A stretch of DNA of 64,000 nucleotides from Parapristionchus giblindavisi (Eukaryota > Nematoda > Chromadorea > Rhabditida > Diplogasteridae): assembly GCA_943737045.1 (NCBI GenBank), contig CALSFV010000031.1:1-64000 (forward strand), in the 5' to 3' direction. Below, piece after piece: positions 20,611 to 37,177 of the stretch. The notes beneath the pieces are model-generated. The model saw nothing but the letters and a program-made list of their open reading frames with translations. It ran no database searches and was not told the origin of the DNA. The position numbers were made by a program, and so were the translations under genes. Positions within the stretch are counted from its first letter, which is position 1. Each line of letters opens with the position of its first letter.

Positions 20611-22383
20611 ATGATGATCTTTATCAATATTCTCACACTGTCAACAGTACTGAGTGAGCCATCAAATAAATAGAAAGAATATATACCTGATTGATTTAGG
20701 AATCTTTATTCTCTGAGCGCATTATTCCACTTCTTTTTTGAGATTTGACTGGAAGAGAGGAAAAAAAGATTTTTTTGTATTTTCTGACTATTATTTGTTT
20801 TAGTCATCGCGATGCCTGCTACAGATCGGATTGCAGAAGAAACATTTAACGACGAACAGGTTTGCAAATATTATCATGCAAATGTTTATGGTTTGACATT
20901 AACTCTCCATATTTGAGCGTGCAATAGCCCAGAAAACTGCCGAAGAAGCTTTTTATGAAGCTGTTGTGTTGTTCGAGGAGGAGTACCAGAAAGATAAAGG
21001 ATGGAAGCTTGTCAGTTTCCTTGACAAGGACCAATATGTTAATGAAATTTACCTCAGAGTTCAAAGAAAGCAGATTATGTTTTATACTCGAAGAACATGC
21101 CTCAAGGGACACTCATGGGAGTCTCGGTATATATAATTATTTTATCCTTCCGAGTCGAATGATTATTCAGACAATAGTGGAAGGTTCACCAGACGACATC
21201 ATGAACGAATCATGGGACGTAAGCTTTTTTCCATCTGGATCTTTCCCAATGTACAACATTTAAGGGTTTTGAATCAGCTCCAGAATGGAATCCTGCAATT
21301 AATTTCGCCAAAACTTTGGCCATTTTATCCGAGAATTCGGACGTCGTTTGGGTATATTCAGTATGTTTGCAAAACCAAGACATTTTCTCTTTCAGTATGG
21401 TAATAATAAGATTCTTATGGTGTCTGGGCGTGAGTTCGTCACAGCTCGTATATATAAGCAATACCAGAATGGTAACAAATAAATATTACGTATATTTAAA
21501 TAATAGCAACTTCATGCAGGTGGTTTTGTACTGGCTTCACGCTCTATTGAATCTGATCATCCTCTTAAAGATAAGGACGAAGTCCGGTAATTTTACCCAG
21601 TCTTTTTTTTTAAATTTTACCCATAAACTTATTCATAAATGAACTAAGTATTTATCAATAAGGAATAATTATGACCGCATGATAATTGTAAATTGTATAT
21701 GATAGTTTTCAAGAAAGATAAAATCATGTTTTCAGAGCTACAGTACATATCGCAGCTTCTCGTTACCGCCCAATATTAGATAATCCAAATCGTACACAAT
21801 GCGAAGTTATGCTCATGATGGATATGGCAGGAATGATTCCTAAAATATTTATGGATCAGGTAAGATTATGACTAAATAGTTTCAAGTTGAGTATCTTGTT
21901 CGATTTTTTCTCACTCATTAGTTTTCCTTGTAGGTATTAAATTCAACTGAAGATGGTGATTTTTCGCCAAAATGTTTTGATAAACTAACATCTCTCTATC
22001 TCTATCTTGCCCACAATTAATTGGATTCACTAATCATTAACAGACAATTAGAACGTAAATAAAAGTCAAGAAAATTGTATGACCATATTCAAGCATGTAT
22101 TTTTAATAGCTACAGCAAACGAACTGTTTGATTTTAAAATTTTACAATCAAACATGTTGAAAAATCACTCAACATTTTTAAATTTCAAGAAAGTTTTTAA
22201 AATTGTATGCGTAGATTTATCACCCACCAGCTTGATTTGGAAGTTTGTGGCGGTTCGATCTTTCATGTTTATGTAAATTATTTCACTGAGCGAATATTTT
22301 AGGCTCTTCCAACTCTGATGGCAAAGATGACTGAATACAACACGCAACATTTCAAAAAGCTCGCTGAACAAGCTCAGTCATGA
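20611..22383 (+). CDS. Secreted START-domain lipid-binding protein, copy 3 (10 exons)
   Basis: Exons 20611-20653, 20804-20859, 20918-21010, 21058-21126, 21171-21218, 21265-21351, 21396-21471, 21520-21586, 21736-21859 and 22303-22383 join in frame to about 247 residues. The first two exons give a signal-peptide-like start (MMIFINILTLSTVLIIAMPA). START blocks follow: AIAQKTAEEAFYEAVVLFEE, KKADYVLYSKNMPQGTLMGV, TIVEGSPDDIMNESWD, GFESAPEWNPAINFAKTLA, YGNNKILMVSGREFVTARIY, GGFVLASRSIESDHPL and RPILDNPNRTQCEVMLMMDM. Exons 2-9 have exactly the same lengths as those of copy 4, so the pair is a recent tandem duplication. The upstream ATG at 20611 is chosen over an internal one (in MPATDR) because copy 4 has the same leader exon in the same phase. 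A polyadenylation-like AATAAA follows near 22425. Confidence 0.85.
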
Positions 22384-22992
22384 CACGATTATTTAAGAGT
22401 GATTAATAACGATAATAATAATGAGAATAAAAACAATAATTTAACCTCTCAACTTGACTTGATTGATCACACACTATTGTTGCATAACATGCCAGATAAG
22501 GGAATAGTTGGACAGTAAATATTGATTTAATTTTTTTTTAAATCTTGACGCAAAGTGATTTTACGTGTGCCGTGCAGATCATTAATATATTTTTGTCTCT
22601 GGAGTATACAAAGACAAATGAATCATATGTAATACAACATACATTGAAAGTGTGCAACCTTTAACATGTAACTGTAACCTGTAACCTAACCTCACTGTAA
22701 ACTGTAACCTCACTTACTCTTCTGCACTAAGTGTTGATATTATCTACGCTCTCAAGATTCTTCGTTGTGAAGTATTTTAGATCTACGATCTAGACATTTC
22801 GTTGTCTATAAGTAAAGTAAATATAATGAATGAATGCAAACTCTTCATTCGTGACATCTTACCAATCTATCATTTCATTGATGACTGTTTTATCTTTGAC
22901 TCTATGTATAACCAGCTTGCATTTCTCCTTTTCACTTTTATTTCCCCTTTTCGCTAGTTGTTTTAAAATTCTTACGTTTTTCGGATGCATGA
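22384..22992. other. Intergenic, 3' flank of START copy 3
   Basis: AT-rich, including a short run of TAACCTGTAACC-like repeats at about 22665-22700. No gene seen. Confidence 0.4.
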
Positions 22993-23243
22993 TAAATTAA
23001 AATTAAAATTAAAATTAAAATTAAAATTGAAATTAAAATAAAAATAAAAATAAAAATAAAAATTAAAATTAAAATTAAAATTAAAATTAAATTAAAATTA
23101 AAATTAAAATTAAAATTAAAATTAAAATTAAAATTAAAATTAAAATTAAAATTAAAATTAAAATTAAAATTAAAATTAAAATTAAAATTAAAATTAAAAT
23201 TAAAATTAAAATTAAAATTAAAATTAAAATTAAAATTAAATAT
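22993..23243. repeat. Hexanucleotide microsatellite (AAAATT)n
   Basis: About 40 nearly perfect copies of AAAATT, with a short run of AAAATA variants at 23034-23060. Read on the minus strand it gives an Ile-Leu repeat that is not a protein. Confidence 0.97.
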
Positions 23244-23717
23244 ACATAAATATCACGCAGGATTGTTACCACTTAAAGACAAAAAAACCAACAGTTTTGA
23301 CACCATAAGGCATTGAAATTTCATATTTGGCTTTAGAAGCCGTTAGAAACATTTGACAATATTTTTGAACACTAGATTTCTCGTTCATTCACTAATAAAC
23401 ATTCGGCATGACAATCCAACGATCATTTCTTTATATCCATGATCGTCCTATTCTATTCTATTCACTACTATTAATGGAGGTTGAATATCGACCAATGGTG
23501 AAGGATGAATCAATCAAAACCACATGTGAGTTCCTTGATTATTAACAAAACAAACTTTTTTTAAATAAATAAATGCGTTTGAAATCGTTATCAAACTTAT
23601 CAATATAACGATCAATATAGTGATTTTATTACTGTCTATTCTTAGTTCTGATATTCATTGTCCGCGGCCCAAATGTCAAGTGGATAGTTAGCTTTACTGT
23701 ATAGAATAAATAAACTA

Positions 23718-24056
23718 TTAAAGGTGGAGACCTGCGAATGTTCATGCAAATCCCTCATATCTCTCCTGCGCAAATGCCAAGTGACATGCGAGAAGTTAGC
23801 GCAACCATTCATCTACCCCATAGCGCAGTGGTAAACGTTCAGAGTCGTTACCCATTTGTCGCAATTTTAAATCCTATTGCCGAATTTCCTCAATTTTCAA
23901 AAAGCGCGCCTTTCCTGCACGGGCCTGATGGTTTATTCATGTTTCTAGCGATCAATAAGCTGAATCATCATAAAATAAATAGTGTACGGTAGGTAGAATA
24001 GTTTTTGCTACCTTTCTGTCTTCACAGTTTCTTCACGAAAATATTCGAGGGACACA
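23718..24056. mobile_element. AAGRTGGAG-family MITE with decayed tRNA-like core
   Basis: Starts TTAAAGGTGGAG and keeps CTCATATCTCTCC, the A-box-like ATAGCGCAGTGGTAAACG at 23823, GCGATCAATAAGCTGA and CTGTCTTCACAG. The B-box is degraded and the right TTAA end is gone. It lies between the two plus-strand START genes. Confidence 0.7.
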
Positions 24057-24199
24057 AAAGGAAGTCAACAAAGGAAACCGAATCATTCTTATATCTTACA
24101 TCTATATATTTTGAGACAACGAAATAATATTAAATATTATTAATACTTTTTAATACTTTTCACTATAAACAATTGCACAGATATGTGAATTGTGGTCGT

Positions 24200-24385
24200 T
24201 CGTAAAAAATAGAGATATAAACGGCAAAGTAGATATTAATAACCCCAAAACATCATACTCAATCTGCAGGTAAATATCATTTTGTTGTTTCCTATTGTGT
24301 CTGATTGAACATTGGTCAGAAATAGCTTTAATGGGATCGTGTACCATGTTAAAAAGGCCTGCAAAGAAACACAGGAACACTTGTT
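24200..24385. promoter_or_regulatory. Upstream block shared with START copy 3
   Basis: Partner of 20150-20350: GGCAAAGTAGATATTAATAA, GGTCAGAAATAG and TTAAAAAGGCCTGCAAA align in the same order. Confidence 0.45.
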
Positions 24386-24593
24386 GCTGGAAGTTACTGT
24401 AGTTGTTTCATTCACTGTTTACAAAACATTATATAATTTGATTAGCAAAATAAACAGAATTAGTTGACATCACATTATTCATAATGATACAGCTTTTTTT
24501 TAAATATGAATCTCTCATTATCCTGGTAGTGAACTCTAGTGATCGCGATCGGGAATATTTCATTATTGTGCATGTTTACCTTATTCATAAACA

Positions 24594-26394
24594 ATGATCT
24601 TTATAGGCACAATACTTGCCGTGATGATCATTATAACAGTATTCATTCTATCTGCATCGCTAGGTGAGCCGTATAATGCACTTTTAACAGAAAAAAAGAA
24701 ATACTATAAGAAATACGGCATGGCCAGAATATCTCACATTATTCAAGAGATTTGTCCAGAGTTGGGAATAATAATCTCGCTTGGACTATTCCTTTGAAAG
24801 TTATTTGTTATAGCCTTAGCTATGCCTGCCCAAGATCGGATTGCCGAAGAGTCGCTTACAGTGGAACAGGTACGCTTGATAGTATATTCTGGGAAATGTT
24901 GAATAATCGATCCCTAACCTTTCAGCGTGAGATCGCCCAAAAAACTGCAGAAGAAGTTTTCGAAGAAGCAATTGAACTGTTCGAGGAAGATTATAGTCTT
25001 GATAAGGAATGGAAATTGGTGAGTCATGAAAGATGATACTCCACTAGGGAATATTGAAAGATCGGAAAAGAAAAAAACTCTAATTCTTTATGATGTAAAA
25101 CAAATTAGCATGCCAATACAATTTCATTCAGCCTGAGAAGAAACCAGAGTACGTATTATACTCGAAGAACATGCCCCAGGGAATACTAATGGGTGTTTCG
25201 GTAAGTATACATAATAACAAAGAATCGAACAAATTCGAGAGCATACTAAAACCAACAGATGAAAATATACATGTTTATCAGAACGTACTTGCAATGTTAA
25301 CTATAACATATTATATTTACTTAATATTTTTAGTTACGACTCATTGTTGTGCGGGTTTGCATTTGTCATACGTTTCTCCGCCATAATGACGGAGACGTCC
25401 ACGTAAACTATGAAGAGTGAAAATTTCGAACGGATTATAAAATATGTAAATTCCTGTTGTAGGCAATCGTGGATGGCACACCAGAAGCCGTTATGAGTGA
25501 AGGATGGGATGTAAGTTGTTGGCTGGTTATCATTAGCATTCCAAACGTATTTAAGGGTTTTGAGTCAGCTCCAGAATGGAATCCTGCAATAAATTTCGCC
25601 AAAACTTTGGCGATTTTATCTGAGAATTCGGACGTTGTTTGGGTATGTTTCAGTATTTCTGCAAAACCAAGAAGTATTCCCTTTCAGTATGGTAATAATA
25701 ACATTCTAATGGTCTCCGGACGTGAATTCATTACAGCTCGTATGTATAAACCATACAAGGATGGTAACGATCAAATGTTGTTCAAATGCAAATTTTAATC
25801 GAATGATGTAGGTGGATTCGTAATGGCGTCACGTTCGATAGAATCTGACCATCCACTTGCAGATAAGGATAAGGTTCGGTGAGTTGAGATCTTACAACCA
25901 TTGTTTATGGTTTATTACCGTTAATAAACAGCGAAACATTTAAAGCAAAATCTCTAAATTTTTATTAATAAAAACGTGCAAATAAATTTTCAGGGCTTGG
26001 GTACATCTCGGTGCAAGTAGATTTCGTCCTGTCATAGATAATCCAAAGCGTACACAGTGTGAGGTCATGCTAATGATGGATATGAAAGGAATTATTCCAA
26101 CAATACTTGCTGAACAGGTATCATTGTTATATTTAGAACCTGTAAGGAAGTTTATAACAGTTGCAATGTAATAATTCATAGGTTGTCGCGCGATGAAAAC
26201 ATAGATGAAAACAGCAACATAACTTATAGTTAGAGACTAAAATATTAAACATAACCAATTGGAATAAGGAAGAAAATACTACTGTTAGATTCTTTCACAG
26301 AACAATGATCATTCAGGTTCTTCCTACTCTAATGGGCAAAATGACTGAATACAATTCTGAACACTTCAAAAAACTCGCCGAACAAGTCCAATGA
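24594..26394 (+). CDS. Secreted START-domain lipid-binding protein, copy 4 (10 exons)
   Basis: Exons 24594-24663, 24814-24869, 24926-25018, 25132-25200, 25463-25510, 25556-25642, 25688-25763, 25812-25878, 25994-26117 and 26317-26394 total 768 bases, 255 residues. A long hydrophobic leader (GTILAVMIIITVFILSASLA) ends in an ALA-type cleavage motif before MPAQDRIAEE. The START body reads EIAQKTAEEVFEEAIELFEE, PEYVLYSKNMPQGILMGV, GFESAPEWNPAINFAKTLA, YGNNNILMVSGREFITARMY, GGFVMASRSIESDHPL, AWVHLGASRFRPVIDN and MMDMKGIIPTILAEQ, ending MTEYNSEHFKKLAEQVQ. The leader could also act as a membrane anchor. Convergent with the nuclear receptor gene, 489 bases away. Confidence 0.88.
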
Positions 26395-26619
26395 CTAGAA
26401 GACCTTTTCAAAGTTTATTAATATTGATAATAATGATAATAATAATAATTTTGTCATCCAGCTAGACTGCACCAATTTTCACCACCATCATTTGCCAAAA
26501 ACAAATAGTACGGAAATAGAAATTATTTTTAAAACTCACTAACTGTTCATATTTGTAAAATAGCAGATGTAAATAAAGGACTGAATAATACATTTACAAA
26601 GCATAAAATACATCTTGGA

Positions 26620-26881
26620 AAGCTCACGTTAGTTCAGCCTCTGTAATAGCGAGGCAGCGATGAAAAAATCAGCAAAACCCTGTCTGAGATGCGCTGCTCT
26701 GACTAATGATCTCCATGCTCACTCATTGTTCTGATTTATACCAGTGGAGAGATGCTGCTCTGATCGATTCATTATTATGAAACTAGGAAAGCACACCAAA
26801 GAGCACATCAATGCGTTGGGAAAGTCGCTTCAACATCTCTCCAATTCCCATCTCTCTCGCATTTTGAACTAACGTGAGCTT
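26620..26881. mobile_element. MITE with AAGCTCACGTTAGTTCA ends
   Basis: A 262-base element with perfect 17-base inverted ends. It lies between two convergent genes and its right end is one base from the stop codon of the nuclear receptor gene, so it must form the start of that gene's 3' UTR. Confidence 0.8.
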
Positions 26882-26882
26882 C

Positions 26883-28771
26883 TTATAGAAACAGTTTTCT
26901 CATATCATCCTGAATGGCAGAGACATTGAACATAGTGTAGCACATTCGACATTGTTGCTCGTATACGGCGATGGCTTCCTGAGAATGAGAAAAGTCTATA
27001 TTAAAGAACACAATTGAAATCCTTCTTCTTTTCACAGTGTGCCAGAGGAAGAAAATGAAGATCTAGATTAAGAAATAGTATAACTCACAAATGTTCATTT
27101 TTATAGCAAACTTTTTAGAGCTTTTTGATAAGATCAAAATGTATGCCTTTACTGTAAGACATATTGTCATAAGATTTCCCAATCGCACGGAATACTCCGT
27201 CAGCTTCATCTCTTCTTTATAATATTGTCCGAGATTTGCTAATATTTTCCGACGAATGCGCTCAGACAATGTATGAAGGTGCTCAGGGAAATTCACATCT
27301 GAAATAAATTCAAATTTTCAGAAGTAAATAGATACAGTTTTATGATTGTTTAGTAATAAGAATAATAATTATTGCTTATTTTGCATAGCTACTGAGAGGC
27401 CAAAAGTTAGAATACTCATTAAAACCATACCAAGTTGCCATATTGCCAATGCGATTAGTGCGTGATATTCTATCATTGTCATATTAGCATTTGCGAAACC
27501 GGAGTCCATTACACTTAGATATTCCGTAGCGTTATTTCTTATGAATCTGCAAAAGAAACACACTAACAGAGAAACAGCAACTTCTTTCATATTTTCATCT
27601 CGCTAACAAGTAAGTAAGTAGTAGTAAGAGTTCTTGTAAGTAGCGATTCTGGGATGTTCCGAGAAGAGCTACTCTATATTCATCAAACAATATCATACAC
27701 AATTTAACAATTTTGAATAATGTAAGCATACTGTATGAACTCACGAAAGATATTCACTTCCAAGCCCAACTCGTTCTAGATCTGCAGATATACATCCCTC
27801 CATCTTGCCTAAATCAATGCACGAAATCAGCGTAGTCATGAAACTGAAATGGTTTACATAAAACACAGTTTGAATATGCCTTAATCACTACATTTTTTTC
27901 TTCGCAAAATCGCGAACTGAGTTGTAGTAGTTCTCGATAGTGCAAATTGTTCCCACGAGAGGTTTCAATAGCATTTTCTAAAGAATTACATGTTTAACAA
28001 TTAATGAAATTTAAAAAAAACTTGATCTTCTCTCGACAACTCGCAATATTCTGGAAACGATCGTTGAATAAAACTGGTCATCTCTTTCATTGTCATTTCA
28101 TAACAGTCGAAGCAGAAGCTAGCCGTTGTCAGAAATACTTCCTGAAAGTACAAGATCGATAGAAGAAATACTATATTATTTACTAACCTTTTCCGAGCTT
28201 TGAAGTCTCTGTAAGTTATGCTTTTCCTTGTTTATATTGAGCTCTCCATCTATTCTTCGAATTCTACACAACCTAAATCAATAATTGTTTAATTAGCTAA
28301 TTTAATTATCCTTAAAAACCGGAAGTCGTCGGAAACCCGCTCCAGGTAAGTTTTATCTGATGAAGAAGAGGGTTGTGGATGTTCATTAAGACTTCTTTGA
28401 GCTCTTGCTACAGTCTTCATTCCTTCCATCATTCCTATTTTGATACAACGATCGTATCGACAATAACGACACATCATATCTTAATCATTCTAATGGTTTT
28501 TAGAAAGATATAGAGATTATACCATTTATAATATCGCATAGTCGTGTTCCTTTTCGGCATTTGAACGTCGCTTCAGTCGTAACCGCACGTTTGAAGAATA
28601 TGGAACAAGCTCTATAACATCGGAGATTACATCACTTGTTTTGAAGTTCACTTTAATTGTCAATTACGGTATAATATAAATGAGGTAGTACCTACACGCA
28701 TCCACTCCCATGTATGTCGATTTAGTATTTGTTCCACAAACTAAGCAAGTAGTGCTAAGCTGATCCTTCAT
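26883..28771 (-). CDS. Nuclear hormone receptor (divergent nematode type)
   Basis: Ten minus-strand exons assemble to about 360 residues. The DNA-binding domain spans roughly residues 8-85: CLVCG, DACRACSIFFKRAV (the P-box helix, with the CRAC-FFKR form common in worm-specific receptors rather than CEGCKGFFRR), then CRKGTRLC and CRYCRYDRCIKIGM as the second zinc finger. A Ser-rich hinge (HPQPSSSSD) leads to a ligand-binding domain: EMTSFIQRSFPEYCELSRED, KMLLKPLVGTICTIENYYN, IEYHALIALAIWQL, FPEHLHTLSERIRRKILANL and EYSVRLGNLMTICL, ending KLFL. Acts in the nucleus as a ligand- or partner-regulated transcription factor. Start chosen at MKDQLSTTC, just ahead of the first zinc finger. Exon borders were read by eye. 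Confidence 0.88.
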
Positions 28772-29351
28772 TAGTCTAAAGGCGAAGAAATTGTGCATTC
28801 GAAATTGCGTTACAAAACATCAGGGATAATGCGGATTGTGTGATGAACTGTTTGAGCAACAAATTTTGAAGAGCTAGCAAGTTAATGGAATAAACAACCA
28901 TCACACAAACCGACCAAAGTCAATCGCATGGAAATGGTGAGAGTTCATAATGTACCAAGGAATGATGATTAGAGATGTGAGTGATAACTGTCTATTTGTG
29001 CTTTATTGTGCACATTTGATTACCTTACGCAAGTGACCAACAAATGATAACATGACCCGTACATGCGTATCAGTGACAAAAACCATATCAATACACGAGA
29101 AGGTAATTTAAAGGCGCTTGAAGGATGGACAATGAAATAATCACGCGGTGATTCATTTTGTATGTGATTATATATATTTTTACGAAGGATGTATCTGGTA
29201 AATTATCCATGAACAACGAGTAATCAATATGATCTTTATAATATCATCACTATTAGAAAATTCGTGTGATTAGCGGTGAGCTTTGTAGAAAAAAAAGTTG
29301 GCAATGAGACATGTAGAAATGCGTATCGATCTTATCGAATTCGACGGTCTT
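28772..29351. other. Intergenic, promoter side of the receptor gene
   Basis: AT-rich; a 66-codon plus-strand open frame at 29276-29476 overlaps the antisense of the next gene's last exons and is a shadow. No motif named. Confidence 0.4.
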
Positions 29352-33284
<3,933 letters not shown>

Positions 33285-36170
33285 GCAGATACCATTGGAA
33301 GCCATTCTGAAGGAATTCGAAGGCTTCGAGGATAGAGTACCCTTAAAAGTTCAAGTTAATTGAGTAGTCCCAGATCTGACCACACTCCCACGCCATCTCT
33401 GACTATATTCAGAATAGAAGGACTTGCTTCAGGTCCGGTAAGGGAATCAGATTCGAAAAAATATTAAAATATACAGCAGGAAAATAACGTGCAGGGCGAC
33501 TGATAAGGCCTATAACTCACATATAATATCAATAGAAACAAAGATGAGTGGATGAAATAACTGATCGACCGCTAAGTGAAAACGCAACAATAATAAGTGG
33601 AAATGTCATCGAAATAAATACTATGCACTTTTATTCATTCAATTGAGTTGATTAACGTAAAGCATTTTTTCGCTCAATTAAATGGAGAACCCAAATAAAT
33701 AATGGTCATTTAAAAGGATAGTAGGTTTTGCCTATCGTTCCTTTAATGATCTATCGTAGATAGACAAAATATAAATAGTGGACAAAATGTAGACTGGTGA
33801 CAAAGATGATGGCATACAATACGGTAATGAATTCGATGAATGAGAGAGATTAAACAATTAGGAATGAGATATTGAATGAGCAACGTTTCTTATCTCGTTG
33901 TCTCTCTATGCAATCTTATTCACGCTCTTATCTAACTGTTTCATGTCTCTATCTCCACTTATTTCTCTACATCTCTCTACGCCTTCATTTATCTCTCCCT
34001 CTCCCTATCTCTTTCTCTATCTCTCCTCTCCATGTCTCTATCTCTATGTTTCCCTCTCACCCTCTAGCTCTATGCCTCTCTCGGATAAATCAACGGTCGC
34101 TTTGATGCGCAAAGTCTCTATTCCATGTTTAATAAACTATTCTTATCAATCCAATTGATAATGATCTAGAGCGTACAAAGTACTAGAAAAGCAGACAGAC
34201 TTTATAGAATCTCCTATATCGATCTTGTTAATAATATTCATTATGAGATTGCGAAAACGATTGAGTTTTTTATATACTTTTCCGATTCGTCAAAAAAGTA
34301 TTTTCCGAAAATTATACAAATATTTCATAATAGCAAACGAATAATGTGAGTCAATTCAATGAAAATGAAATCTATGGCGTGAATCTACTACTCTATATCC
34401 TTTCAATGTTCCAAATGTAGTTTTATATCACTTTCAAGTTCTTAAAAGAGTAATCGAGCGGAAAATAAGTAACATACATGAGATATTTCAGAAAAAAAAA
34501 TCCTTATCTTTGCAGTTCTCGACCTCGCTATATATTTTACTTCTTGATCTATCTAACACACTCAACTTACTCAATCTCCCCCTCTCTTCTTACCTCTCTC
34601 TTATTCTCTATCTCTCTTATTCCTTTTGGTTCTCAAAGTTTGATGGGACATTGAAAGATAAGGGGAAGAGGTAAAAGTTGAGACAGCAAGGCGGAAACAT
34701 AGAGATGTGAAGAGGGAGAGAGTTAGAGAAGTAAGAAAATGTCGTTGTAATGTAATGGAGACCACTATGAGCGTTCAGTTTCGTATGAATGATTCACACA
34801 AACAACCACGTGGAATACATATTAGGTACATTTGAATACCCAATACTTAATCAGCCTTCAGCTCTGGATGTACTCTCTCATCTCGTCTGTCTGTTAGAGA
34901 GAGTTACCAGAGAGGAGCTATTCAACTGTTCTTGGTGGCTACCAATCGTAATCAAGAGTACGACGAATGGTCAACAAGATGAAAAATGTGGTCTACACCT
35001 TCTCTCTCTAGAATTATGTAAACAAGATCACATTTGATTGTCTTCTTTCATGTCTGCCTTTGAAATGAAGTAAATAGTGCAGCTATAACGCATAGTCAGA
35101 GAAAAAAATGTAGTACATGTACCAATTCGCATATGGTTAGGCTTATAGAGTCACTTAGATTACTTTGAAAAAAAATATTCAAGAAAAATAAAATTAGTTA
35201 ATAATGTGAAAATGAAACTATTAAAAAACAGGAGTATACATGCAGTACTAGAATTGTACTAGAAGTTCTGTTTCGCACCCCGAAAGTGGTATCCCATCCG
35301 TATGAATTAATGTATAGCTCATTCTTTTTTCTCTCAATTTGTGCGTTATAGCATTCCTAGTCAGATATTAAGTTATTTAAATGCACAATGGGATGCATCA
35401 ACGGTCACGTTGCACTCAAAAGCTTATAATGATAACGGAAACTATTTAAGCGAATACAATTCCTGAGAAGAAGCTATTAACGTGTAGGCACAACGTGATG
35501 AAAGTGAAAGTGGGCAGCTGAGATACTCCAGTGACGTCTCTCTTTCTCTACCTCTACCTATATCCATCTCTCACACGTATGGCATTAGAGAAGAGAGAGG
35601 GAGAGATGGGATGGATAGGATGAGAGAGAGGGAGAGAAAGGAGGGAGAGGGAGAGAGAGAGAAAGAAAGGAGAGTCAGATGAGGTAGTGATGATAATGAT
35701 CTTGAGGTATCCCAGAGTGTCCATGATTTGTCAATGACAAAGCGTGCAAGTTCGTGTATGGACGATGTAGATTGATAATGATAATGAGAGAGAGAAGGAA
35801 ATAGAAGAGATTAGAGAGAAATGATAGAGTGAAGAGAGATGGAGGGAACGATGAAAATATTGACCAATGGTCAATTGATCGTCTGGAGAAGTAGGGAACA
35901 AAAAGTGGAATGGAACGGATGTTTTGGAAACGAATAAGAATGATAAAATGATCGTACGTGACTTTTTAAATGGAATATTGCCCATGTCAATCATCTCTTA
36001 ATTTCATAAACACTATTTTCTTGTTCGCTAAAAGCGTTTTGCGTGATGAAGATACTGCTGAAAAATGAGTTCACATAATCAAATTTGGCAAACGGTTCAT
36101 CACGCGTGTCGCGTAAGGAATCAACGGTGGAACATTGAAAAACTCGAAAATGAGCAGAGGTGATTTTTTG
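33285..36170. other. Gene-poor stretch with pyrimidine/purine tracts
   Basis: No exon chain could be supported. It holds CT-rich runs (33895-34085 and 34555-34630) and GA-rich runs (35575-35665), which explain most of the open frames. An 82-codon frame at 34789-35037 is unrecognised. Confidence 0.5.
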
Positions 36171-36833
36171 TTAGTCCACAGGGTCCCTAATAAGGTAGGG
36201 AGAGTTTTTTTGCATATCTTCATTTTCAACGTCGAGAGGCGATGTCAAACTTTTTTGGCGAGACAGAAACCACACCCAGAAGAGCTACAGAGCCCCCAGG
36301 CTCTGTAGCTCTACGGGGTATGGTTTCAGTCAAAAGTGAATGACGACCTTATCCACTACACTACTCAGCTAGTTGATAGATGAATTCTTCAACCAATACG
36401 TATTGATTGTGTATGAAACTAAAACGAATTTTCCAAACAAAAAATTCTTGAAACCATCACAGTTTTCGAAGGCTACCACATATAGTATACGTCAGCATAC
36501 CGTTGAAAAGCTCTCGTCGACATCTGTCGATTATGCTATTATTATAAAACCCTTTTTCTTCGGTTTTTGTTAAAATCCGTTTAACGAAATCGATTTACAT
36601 TAATGCTAATTAAAATATCGACCTGGCAATGATGCAGGCGCATTCTCCTTATCATTCCAAGAAAATTTTCTGCTGAAGAATCCATACCAAAACCAAAACC
36701 ACACCCCGAAGAGCTACAGAGCCCCAAAGTCGGCTCATTTCGACGTTAAAAAAAGTGACGTCGCCTCTCGACGTCGAAAATGAAGATATGTAAAAAAAGC
36801 TCTTGCTCCTTGTGGACCCTATGGACTACCGAA
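36171..36833. mobile_element. Inverted-repeat element, TAGTCCAYAGGGTCC ends
   Basis: Arms share TAGTCCA(C/T)AGGGTCC, CATATCTTCATTTTC and GTCGAGAGGCGA, and both contain GAAGAGCTACAGAGCCCC. The left arm also carries a perfect 14-base-pair hairpin (AGAGCTACAGAGCC / complement, 36281-36312). Confidence 0.75.
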
Positions 36834-37177
36834 AAATGCATTTAACTCGATTCTTCAGTGACACGTGTGTTATATTGCTACATTAACCTCTATTTATGGT
36901 GAGTGGATAATTTAAAGATTTGTTTGACAAAGCTCGTTCTATACATCAAAATATGTTTGGGATGATACATCTATGACTTATGAGATTACTGAAGATTATC
37001 TCAGATTCAATACAGATATTGATATTTTCCCGTGTTTTTTCTATTGTTGCGAAATTTTGTAGAACTTACAAAGATTAGTTTCACCAGCTCAATTTTGCAA
37101 GAAAATCTTCGGATCGATCAATTCAAACATAAAATTGTACATGTTTACACTATAGCATTTCTTCCATTCCCAAGTAA

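Noticed and set aside
23087..23272. 61-codon Ile-Leu open frame
   Set aside because: It is the translated AAAATT microsatellite, not a protein.
33898..34158. Ser/Leu/Pro-rich open frames
   Set aside because: They translate a CT-rich simple tract; no splice context.
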